This document shows, piece by piece, positions 1 through 5,263 of a stretch of 6,946 bases of DNA. Below the pieces are notes generated by a model. It had not been told where the DNA came from and did no database searches. It worked only from the letters and a program-made list of their open reading frames with translations. The translations under genes were made by a program, and so were the position numbers. Location: assembly GCA_964607765.1 (NCBI GenBank), contig CAZSNT010000287.1:1-6946 (forward strand). The letters are read 5' to 3'. This DNA comes from CAZSNT01 sp964607765. GTDB lineage: Bacteria > Verrucomicrobiota > Lentisphaeria > Oligosphaerales > JABHEG01. How positions within the stretch are numbered: position 1 is the first letter of the stretch; each line of letters begins with the position of its first letter.

Positions 1-40
1 CTCGGGAGAGCCGGGCTACGGGGGACGCGCGGATGCCTCA

Positions 41-54
41 CGTAACTGGTTACG
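41..54. repeat. Short perfect inverted repeat upstream of the MlaA-like gene
   Basis: CGTAAC and GTTACG face each other across a 2-base centre. This is directly visible. With only 6-base arms it could be chance, but it lies 10 bases from a second inverted repeat (64-78) in the probable control region of the operon, so an operator is possible. Confidence 0.3.
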
Positions 55-63
55 GCGCCCTTG

Positions 64-78
64 ATTCAAGTCTTGAAT
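64..78. repeat. ATTCAAG-T-CTTGAAT inverted repeat upstream of the MlaA-like gene
   Basis: A perfect inverted repeat with 7-base arms around one central base. The loop is too small for an RNA hairpin, so if it works it would more likely be a dimeric protein-binding site. It lies about 125 bases before the chosen GTG start. A role as operator is inference only. Confidence 0.35.
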
Positions 79-203
79 TCCCGTGCGGCGGCAATACGGT
101 AGGCGCGCGTGTTGTTCCCTGGTCGAGCGGCATCGGGGCGGAGACTCGCGGTCACGTTCAGCGGCGGGTGCCAGCTGCCGTGTCCAAGGTGGTGAGGAGA
201 ACC

Positions 204-971
204 GTGTTTACCTGCAAGAGCATGTTGCTGTGCCTGTTCCTTGTTCTCGCCGTGACGGCGCCGACCTGTGTTTCGGCTGCCGACGACGGGCCGGGCGCTG
301 CTGCTGCCGAGTTTGCGGATGAGTTCGAGGATGAGTTTGGTGACGAGTTCGGTGACGACGACGTGGCGGGCACGAGCGACCCGCTGATTCGCGTCAACAG
401 GGCCGTGTTCACGCTCAACGACAGGCTCTACTTCTGGATACTCAAGCCGGTTGCGACGGGCTACGGCAAAGCGGTCCCGGAGGGCGGGCGTCTCGCGGTG
501 GGCCGGTTCTTCAAGAACCTCCGGTTTCCGGTGCGGCTGGTGAACAATCTGTTGCAGTTCAAGCTGCGTGCCGCCCGGACCGAGAGCCTGCGCTTCGGCG
601 TCAATTCGACCGTTGGCGTCCTGGGGCTGTTCGATCCTGCACGTTCCCGGTTTGAGCTGGAACCGCAGGTGGAGGACTTCGGTCAAACCATGGGACACTA
701 CGGTGTGGGTACGGGCGTGCCGTTGGTACTGCCGTTGCTCGGCCCGACGAACGTGCGCGATGCAGTGGGCCTGATCCCGGACTACCTGCTGGACCCGGTC
801 TCATACATCGACTCGACTGGGCTGCGTGCCGGGGTACGGGCAACAGACCAGACCAATAACCTGTCGCTGCATCTGGGCGACTACGAGAGCTTGAAGCGCG
901 ACGCGCTCGATCCCTACATCCTGTTGCGGGATGCGCAAAGGCAGAACCGTGAGAAGCAGGTCGAGGATTAG
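204..971 (+). CDS. mlaA: VacJ/MlaA-family outer-membrane lipid transport protein
   Basis: In the known family, MlaA sits in the outer membrane and passes misplaced phospholipid to or from the periplasmic carrier MlaC. I chose the GTG at 204 (255 residues): AGGAG lies 4 bases before it, and a signal peptide follows directly (hydrophobic residues about 7-18, likely cut after VSA at residue 25). A longer in-frame start at 33 would bury that signal peptide; ATG at 222 lacks a nearby ribosome site. After an acidic run (DEFEDEFGDEFGDDD, residues 39-53) the MlaA domain starts at DPLIRVNRAVF (about 59), includes FGQTMGHYGVG (about 159-169), and ends near DPYILLRDAQ (236-245), all matching family motifs. 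Cys23 follows APT, a poor lipobox, so lipid anchoring is doubtful although the E. coli protein is a lipoprotein. First gene of a three-gene operon, 3 bases before the MlaC-like gene. Confidence 0.9.
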   Translation: MFTCKSMLLCLFLVLAVTAPTCVSAADDGPGAAAAEFADEFEDEFGDEFGDDDVAGTSDPLIRVNRAVFTLNDRLYFWILKPVATGYGKAVPEGGRLAVGRFFKNLRFPVRLVNNLLQFKLRAARTESLRFGVNSTVGVLGLFDPARSRFELEPQVEDFGQTMGHYGVGTGVPLVLPLLGPTNVRDAVGLIPDYLLDPVSYIDSTGLRAGVRATDQTNNLSLHLGDYESLKRDALDPYILLRDAQRQNREKQVED

Positions 972-974
972 ACC

Positions 975-1571
975 ATGAGAACCTGGTTGTCTGCAGCACT
1001 GGTATTGATGACTGTCTGCGTGCCGGCGCGCGCCGACGATCTCGCCGACGCGGGCCGTGTCGTCACCGAGACGGTCGATGCCGTAATGGCCGTGTTGAGG
1101 GACGCAGCGCTCACTCCGGTGCAGAAGAGCGAGAAGATTGTCAGCAAGATCCGGCCGGTATTTGATTTCGAGCTCATGGCCAGGCTGACGCTTGGGAAAC
1201 GGGAGTGGACGAAGCTGTCCGACGAGCAGAAGAAGGAGTTCACTGACCTGTTTGTCGTGAACCTGCAAAGCTCTTACATGGACCGGATCGAGGTGTTCAG
1301 CGACCAGAAAGTGGAGTTCGAAACCCCCGTCGCGGCGAAGCGCGGCAAGGTGCATGCCGGAAGCTATGTGGTGTCGAAGGATGAGCGCATCTCGATCAAG
1401 TACAAGCTCTACAAAACGGCCGAGACCTGGCGCGTGTACGACCTGGAGATCCAGGATGTGAGCATCGTCTCGTCGTACCGGTCCCAATACCGGGATATCC
1501 TGCAGCAGAAGACCTTTGCCGAGTTGCTGATCATGATGCGGGAAAAGGCCGAGGCCAGGAACGACGAGTAG
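975..1571 (+). CDS. mlaC: MlaC/Ttg2D (HpnM-like) periplasmic lipid-binding protein
   Basis: The family consists of soluble periplasmic carriers that hold lipid acyl chains and shuttle them between inner-membrane machinery and the outer-membrane MlaA complex; HpnM, linked to hopanoid genes, belongs to the same family. The 198-residue protein has a signal peptide (hydrophobic about 5-17, likely cleavage after PARA at 20). The MlaC core follows: FDFELMARLTLG (about 63-74), LSDEQKKEFTDLF (81-93), SSYMDRIEVF (99-108) and YDLEIQDVSIVSSYRSQY (155-172), the most recognisable family signature. Length is close to the usual 200-210. The start is supported by GAGGA at 963-967, 7 bases before ATG and overlapping the end of the previous gene. 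It is followed after 4 bases by the RND gene. Whether the cargo is phospholipid, hopanoid or another lipid cannot be read from the sequence. Confidence 0.92.
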   Translation: MRTWLSAALVLMTVCVPARADDLADAGRVVTETVDAVMAVLRDAALTPVQKSEKIVSKIRPVFDFELMARLTLGKREWTKLSDEQKKEFTDLFVVNLQSSYMDRIEVFSDQKVEFETPVAAKRGKVHAGSYVVSKDERISIKYKLYKTAETWRVYDLEIQDVSIVSSYRSQYRDILQQKTFAELLIMMREKAEARNDE

Positions 1572-1575
1572 TGAC

Positions 1576-4089
1576 ATGCTCTTCAGAGCCTATCAGCGAT
1601 TGGTGCTGAACCGGCCGGCAGTGGCAATCCTGCTGCTCCTTGCCTTTCTCGCCTACCCCGCCTGCCAGCTCGGCCGATTCCGTCTCGACGCGTCGGCCGA
1701 TTCGCTGATCCTCGAGCAGGACGACGATCTGATGTACTTCCGTCAGATCGGCGAGCGTTACGAGGCCGAAGAGTTCCTTCTGGTGACATACCGTCCGGGC
1801 GGGGATTTGCTGCAGGCGGACGCGCTGGCCAGGGTCCGTTCGCTGCGCAACGAACTGCGCCGTCTCAATCATGTGTCATCCGTGGTGTCCATCCTGGACG
1901 TACCGCTGTTCCGAAGCCCTCCCGTGCCGCTCAAAGAGCTGAAAGGCAACGTCCGAACGCTCGACTCCTCCGGTGTTGATTTGGCGTTGGCCCGGCGTGA
2001 ACTCGCCGAAAGCCCTGTGTACCGCGACCTGCTGGTCAGTCCTGACATGCAGTCCACCGCGCTGCAGGTGAATCTCAAGCGCGACCCGATGTTCCACAGG
2101 CTGCTCAAGCGCCGCATGCGCCTGCTCGACGCGGAACTGGCAGGGGGCCTGGACAGCGCCGGCAAGGAGGAACTCGAGCTCGTATCGGCTCAGTATCACC
2201 GCGTCAAAGGGCAGCTGGACCGGCAGCGACACCGGGACATTGCGCGGATCCGCGGCATCATGGCGAAGCACCGGGGCGCAGGGATGCTCTTCCTGGGCGG
2301 CGTCCCGATGGTTGCCGACGATATGATATCGTTCATCAAGAAAGACCTGCGAGGTTTCGGTTTCGGCATGCTTGTGTTCCTCGTGCTTATGCTGGGGGTG
2401 ATATTCCGGCGCAAGCGCTGGGTCCTGCTGCCCATGCTGTGCTGCGTGCTGTCCGTGGCGACTATGGTTGGTCTGCTGGGGATATTCGGCTGGGAAGTGA
2501 CCGTGATCTCGTCGAACTTCATCTCGCTCCAGCTCATCATGACCATGGCCATCGCGGTCCATCTGGTCGTGCGCTACACCGAGTTGCTCGCCAAACGACC
2601 CCAAGCCCCGAATGAGGAACTGGTGGCCGATACCGTCCGGACGATATTCAAGCCCTGTCTGTTCACTACAACGACCACCATCGCGGGGTTCAGTTCGTTG
2701 GTGTTCTCGAACATCCTGCCGGTCATCAACTTCGGCTGGATGATGTCTGCCGGATTGGCCGTGTCGCTGGCCGTCTGCTTCCTGCTGTTCCCGCCGTTTC
2801 TCGCGCTCCTGCCCAGGACATCCCCCGCTGCGAAAGGCGAGTTCGGCGCCCCTGTCACGGCGTTCTTCGCACGGTTGACCCACCAACGCGGCCCGGCTAT
2901 TCTGGGCTGCAGCGCTCTGATCGTGCTGCTGACCGTCGTCGGCATCGCGCGGATCGAGGTGGAGAACAGCTTCATCGACTATTTCCGGGAGTCGACTGAG
3001 ATTTACCAGGGCATGGCGTTCATCGATGACGAACTGGGCGGCACCACGCCATTGGACGTCACCATCGACTTTGCCACGGAGCCCGAGGAGCTCGAACAGC
3101 AGTCGGCCGCCGCCCCGGGCGCCGCGCCTGACGAGTTCGATGAATTCGACGAGTTCGACGAGTTCGATGAGGACGAAGACGCCGAGAAGTACTGGTACAC
3201 ACCGCACAAGCTGGACACGGTTCGGCAGATCCACGAGTATCTGGAGAGTCTGCCTGCTGTCGGCAAGGTGCTGTCGCTGCACACGCTCGTGCAGATGGCC
3301 GAGCAGGTGGCGCGTGACGAGGAACTTGACGGCTTCGGATTGATGCTGCTGTTCAATGAACTGCCGGAGGACTTCAAGCGCGTGGTCCTGGATCCATACG
3401 TGTCGCTCGAACACAACCAGGCACGCGTATCGGTGCGGATCCGCGACTCACTGCCGGGCCTGCGCCGCAACCAGTTGCTCAAGACAATCCAGAACGACCT
3501 GGAGAACAAACTGGAGTTGGACCCCGGCGAGTTCCGTCTGACGAGCATGATGGTGCTCTACAACAATATGCTGCAGAGCCTGTTCAAGTCGCAGGTCAAA
3601 ACGGTCGGCGTCACGGTCGTGCTGCTCCTGCTCATGTTCCTGGTGCTGTTCCGGTCCCTCAAACTCTCGCTGATCGCCATCATTCCCAACCTGTGCGCAT
3701 CGCTCGCCGTGCCCGGCGTCATGGGATTGTTCGGCATACCGCTTGACATGATGACCATCACGATTGTTGCCATCAGCGTCGGCATTGCGGTGGACAACAC
3801 GATCCACTACATCCACCGATTCCAGCGCGAGTTCCCGAGCGACCGCCGGTACCTGGCCACCATGTACCGCTGTCACAGCAGCATCGGCAACGCCATGTAC
3901 TACACGTCCATCACGATTGTAGTCGGGTTCTCTATCCTGGTCTTCTCCAATTTCGTGCCCACTGTCCTGTTTGGCCTCTTCACCGGTCTGGCCATGGTCA
4001 TGGCCCTGTTGGCCGCGCTTGCGCTGCTGCCCAGACTGATCCTGATCTTCAAACCGTTCGGTCCGGAGGCCGGATTCCCCGATTCCTGA
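1576..4089 (+). CDS. RND/MMPL-superfamily lipid transporter (HpnN-like)
   Basis: An 837-residue inner-membrane pump with the two-fold RND plan. TM1 is about 14-31, followed by a periplasmic loop (32-258) that opens with DASADSLILE, typical of MMPL/HpnN-type proteins. TM2-6 lie between about 259 and 413, TM7 at 439-459, a second periplasmic loop at 460-670, and TM8-12 at about 674-822. TM10 holds GIAVDNTIHYIHRF (737-749) with Asp740, the expected proton-relay region; the matching TM4 segment reads AIAVHLVVRY (325-334) with His329 and no acid. The second loop holds a low-complexity insert: Ala/Pro-rich, then four DEF units and more acids (519-537). HpnN, known for hopanoid traffic to the outer membrane, pairs with an MlaC-family protein as here. 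The start follows the previous stop by 4 bases with no good ribosome site (AGGA is 15 bases away), suggesting translational coupling. Calling it hpnN would need nearby hopanoid genes, which are not seen. Confidence 0.9.
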   Translation: MLFRAYQRLVLNRPAVAILLLLAFLAYPACQLGRFRLDASADSLILEQDDDLMYFRQIGERYEAEEFLLVTYRPGGDLLQADALARVRSLRNELRRLNHVSSVVSILDVPLFRSPPVPLKELKGNVRTLDSSGVDLALARRELAESPVYRDLLVSPDMQSTALQVNLKRDPMFHRLLKRRMRLLDAELAGGLDSAGKEELELVSAQYHRVKGQLDRQRHRDIARIRGIMAKHRGAGMLFLGGVPMVADDMISFIKKDLRGFGFGMLVFLVLMLGVIFRRKRWVLLPMLCCVLSVATMVGLLGIFGWEVTVISSNFISLQLIMTMAIAVHLVVRYTELLAKRPQAPNEELVADTVRTIFKPCLFTTTTTIAGFSSLVFSNILPVINFGWMMSAGLAVSLAVCFLLFPPFLALLPRTSPAAKGEFGAPVTAFFARLTHQRGPAILGCSALIVLLTVVGIARIEVENSFIDYFRESTEIYQGMAFIDDELGGTTPLDVTIDFATEPEELEQQSAAAPGAAPDEFDEFDEFDEFDEDEDAEKYWYTPHKLDTVRQIHEYLESLPAVGKVLSLHTLVQMAEQVARDEELDGFGLMLLFNELPEDFKRVVLDPYVSLEHNQARVSVRIRDSLPGLRRNQLLKTIQNDLENKLELDPGEFRLTSMMVLYNNMLQSLFKSQVKTVGVTVVLLLLMFLVLFRSLKLSLIAIIPNLCASLAVPGVMGLFGIPLDMMTITIVAISVGIAVDNTIHYIHRFQREFPSDRRYLATMYRCHSSIGNAMYYTSITIVVGFSILVFSNFVPTVLFGLFTGLAMVMALLAALALLPRLILIFKPFGPEAGFPDS

Positions 4090-4107
4090 GCCGTTGGCCT
4101 GGGCGCC

Positions 4108-4141
4108 GTTCTCACCACGAAGGGCACGAAGAGGCACGAAG
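4108..4141 (+). repeat. Left border repeat with three ACGAAG units
   Basis: GTTCTCACCACGAAG at 4108-4122 is followed by further ACGAAG units at 4126-4131 and 4136-4141, giving spacings of 9 and 10 bases. It sits between the end of the RND gene and the end of the GxxExxY gene, which converge. It does not form a stable hairpin followed by a T run, so it is not an obvious intrinsic terminator. It is the inverted partner of the repeat at 4517-4552. Confidence 0.75.
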
Positions 4142-4144
4142 GGG

Positions 4145-4516
4145 TCAGAGAACGAAGCGTTTGATGCCATGCCGTAGTCTTGTGACGTTGAAGTTCATGA
4201 GCAGGCCCACGGTGATACCAGAGAGCTTCATGTAAGTCAGCAACTGTGCTTCGTGGATCCGCTTGAGTTCCTCCACGCTCTTGAGCTCGACGATCAGCTT
4301 GTCCTGTACCAGCAGATCCAGCCTGTACCCGCAGTCCAGGCGGATGCCTTTGTAGGTCACCGGTAAGGGGTGCTGGACCGCGAGCCTGATCCCGTTCAGA
4401 CTCAGTTCATGTGCCAAACACTGTTCGTACGTCGACTCCAGCAGGCCCGGTCCCAACTCGCGGTGGACCTCAATCGCACAGCCTATCACCTGGCCAGACA
4501 GCTCATCAAAGTCCAT
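4145..4516 (-). CDS. GxxExxY protein (PD-(D/E)XK nuclease-like fold)
   Basis: A 123-residue protein with the signature that names the family: G24-x-x-E27-x-x-Y30 within LGPGLLESTYEQCL. The nuclease-type core follows: Asp67 in YRLDLLV and Glu77-x-Lys79 in IVELK, the D...ExK pattern of the PD-(D/E)XK superfamily, then HEAQLLTYMKL (88-98) and GLLMNFN (104-110), both typical. The length is normal and all core residues are present, so it looks intact. I chose the ATG at 4516 because homologs begin just before the first helix and GGAGG lies 9 bases upstream; that ribosome site is itself part of the border repeat. The biological role of the family is not established; a nucleic-acid role is inferred from the fold. 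It lies downstream of the SSB gene on the same strand (52-base gap) and may share its transcript. Confidence 0.9.
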   Translation of the reverse strand: MDFDELSGQVIGCAIEVHRELGPGLLESTYEQCLAHELSLNGIRLAVQHPLPVTYKGIRLDCGYRLDLLVQDKLIVELKSVEELKRIHEAQLLTYMKLSGITVGLLMNFNVTRLRHGIKRFVL

Positions 4517-4552
4517 TCTCCGTGTCCTCCGTGCTCTTCGTGGTGAGAGAAC
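4517..4552 (-). repeat. Right border repeat, inverted partner of 4108-4141
   Basis: Read on the - strand it begins GTTCTCTCACCACGAAG (4552-4536), then has a CACGGAG and a second CACGGAG before the GxxExxY start codon. Compared with the left border it has two extra bases and ACGGAG in place of ACGAAG in the inner units. The GGAGG inside it serves as the likely ribosome site, so repeat and gene expression are physically linked. Confidence 0.75.
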
Positions 4553-4568
4553 AGGCGATGTCATGTGA

Positions 4569-5024
4569 TTACTGGCCGGCGGCCTGGGGGAAGGCAGGCA
4601 TGTCCTGGCGGCCGTTTCTACGCGTGCCGCCGCCACGGGGTCTGTTTGCGCCGCTGCGGGGCCTGTTCGTGCTGCCGCGTGCCTCGCGGTTCGGCGTCGA
4701 GATGAACTGGACCCTGTCAGCGCGGATGACAAGACGCGTCCGCGGTTGGCCCGTCTCCCGGTCTTCCCAGCGGTTGCAGCGCAGACGCCCCTCGACGAAC
4801 GCGGCCGATCCCTTGCTCAGGTACTCCGCACAGTTCTGGGCCAGCTTGCCCCAGACCTGGACGTCCACGAAACAGGCATCTTCCCGCTCTTCCCCGCTCT
4901 GGGTGGTGTAGCGTTCGTTCATGGCCAGCCCGAAATCCCCCACAGGCGCGCCCGCTTGCGTCTGCCGCACTACCGGATCCCGCGTCAGATTCCCCGCCAG
5001 CATCACTTTGTTGACCGTCAGCAT
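4569..5024 (-). CDS. ssb: Single-stranded DNA-binding protein
   Basis: SSB coats single-stranded DNA during replication, recombination and repair, normally as a tetramer. The 151-residue protein has a full N-terminal OB fold (about 1-109): VNKVMLAGNLTRDPVVR (4-20), FVDVQVWGKLAQNCAEYLSKG (52-72), FVEGRLRCNRWED (76-88) and a final strand around DRVQFIST (103-110). Aromatic residues Phe52, Trp58 and Trp86 occupy DNA-stacking positions known from E. coli SSB. The tail (111-151) is rich in Arg, Asn and Gly, and ends DMPAFPQAAGQ, so the usual acidic, Phe-ending partner-binding tip is missing or much altered. The start at 5024 is supported by AAGGA 9 bases upstream and by homology beginning there; an upstream in-frame ATG at 5087 adds unrelated residues. 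It is transcribed from a strong predicted promoter about 70 bases upstream and may read on into the GxxExxY gene. Confidence 0.93.
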   Translation of the reverse strand: MLTVNKVMLAGNLTRDPVVRQTQAGAPVGDFGLAMNERYTTQSGEEREDACFVDVQVWGKLAQNCAEYLSKGSAAFVEGRLRCNRWEDRETGQPRTRLVIRADRVQFISTPNREARGSTNRPRSGANRPRGGGTRRNGRQDMPAFPQAAGQ

Positions 5025-5095
5025 TGTTCTGGTTCCTTTCGTCCCGTCGCTCTGACACCATCTCCCCTCAGTTACTGAAGGATTCAATACAAGCT

Positions 5096-5124
5096 AGTAT
5101 ATAGCAGCCTTGCAAGGCTGTCAA
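5096..5124 (-). promoter_or_regulatory. Near-consensus sigma70 promoter of the SSB gene
   Basis: On the - strand the -35 box TTGACA (5124-5119) is a perfect match. It is separated by exactly 17 bases from TATACT (5101-5096), 5 of 6 matches to the -10 consensus. Transcription would start near 5089, leaving a leader of about 65 bases before the SSB start. This is the best promoter in the window, and the local base composition is AT-rich as expected. Confidence 0.75.
5105..5120. promoter_or_regulatory. 16-base perfect palindrome inside the SSB promoter (operator candidate)
   Basis: CAGCCTTGCAAGGCTG is its own reverse complement over all 16 bases. It occupies most of the spacer and two bases of the -35 box of the SSB promoter, the position where a dimeric repressor would block RNA polymerase. 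It does not fit the E. coli LexA box (CTGT, 8 bases, ACAG). The palindrome is certain; the operator role is inference. Confidence 0.5.
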
Positions 5125-5188
5125 ATGATAGGCTAACGAAAAAGCGCGAAGACAAGAACACCGGACCGTTTTCCCCGCGATCCAGGCG

Positions 5189-5197
5189 TGGTATAGT
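5189..5197 (+). promoter_or_regulatory. Extended -10 promoter element for the pRiA4b-type gene
   Basis: TGGTATAGT contains the extended -10 TG dinucleotide one base before TATAGT (5 of 6 consensus matches). No good -35 box is found at the normal distance, which an extended -10 can tolerate. Transcription would start near 5204, giving a leader of about 60 bases before the ATG at 5264. Confidence 0.4.
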
Positions 5198-5263
5198 TGA
5201 CTCCTTTGCAGCTATCTGTGCGGCGGCTTCAAGGCCGGCATCTGACTGAAGGACGTTCGCATC

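Larger units (their letters stand above)
1..203. other. Upstream region of the lipid-transport operon
   Basis: No gene can be supported here. The frame of the MlaA-like gene has no stop back to the window edge, so the open frame alone does not set its start. The other two + frames stop at 43-45 and 62-64, and either could be the last residues of an upstream gene, but the pieces are too short to judge. Two small perfect inverted repeats lie at 41-54 and 64-78. A poor sigma70-like pair (TTGAAT at 73-78, TACGGT at 95-100, spacer 16) is visible, but I do not call it as a promoter. Confidence 0.4.
4108..4552. mobile_element. Possible small cassette: GxxExxY gene between inverted repeats
   Basis: The GxxExxY gene is bracketed by GTTCTCACCACGAAG on the left (4108-4122) and its complement with two extra bases on the right (4536-4552). 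Inside each, further CACGAAG/CACGGAG copies run toward the gene. From memory, GxxExxY genes in several phyla carry such CACGAAG borders. No target-site duplication is evident at the edges, and no transposase is encoded, so movement would need an outside enzyme, or the repeats may have another role. The repeats themselves are certain; mobility is inference. Confidence 0.35.

Noticed and set aside
73..100. Promoter with TTGAAT and TACGGT for the lipid operon
   Set aside because: The -10 part matches only three of six consensus positions and the spacer is 16, so it is not above chance in this region.
33..203. N-terminal extension of the MlaA-like protein from an ATG at 33
   Set aside because: The extension has no family similarity, would place the signal peptide inside the protein, and no ribosome site supports the ATG at 33; GTG at 204 has AGGAG just upstream.
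1876..3414. Long 512-codon open frame on the - strand
   Set aside because: It lies wholly opposite the well-supported RND gene, its translation is low in hydrophobic order and rich in His, Gln and Arg as expected of an antisense shadow in GC-rich DNA, and it has no recognisable domain.
4108..4141. CRISPR-like array from the repeated ACGAAG units
   Set aside because: The units are only 6-7 bases with 9-10 base spacing, there are no spacers of regular size, and no cas genes are present.
4108..4153. Bidirectional terminator between the converging RND and GxxExxY genes
   Set aside because: GTTCTC and GAGAAC at the two ends could pair, but the loop is 34 bases and no T run follows on either strand.
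4517..4732. N-terminal extension of the GxxExxY protein up to 4732
   Set aside because: The extension overlaps the SSB tail in another frame and passes through the border repeat; family members start near MDFDELS, which has a GGAGG ribosome site.
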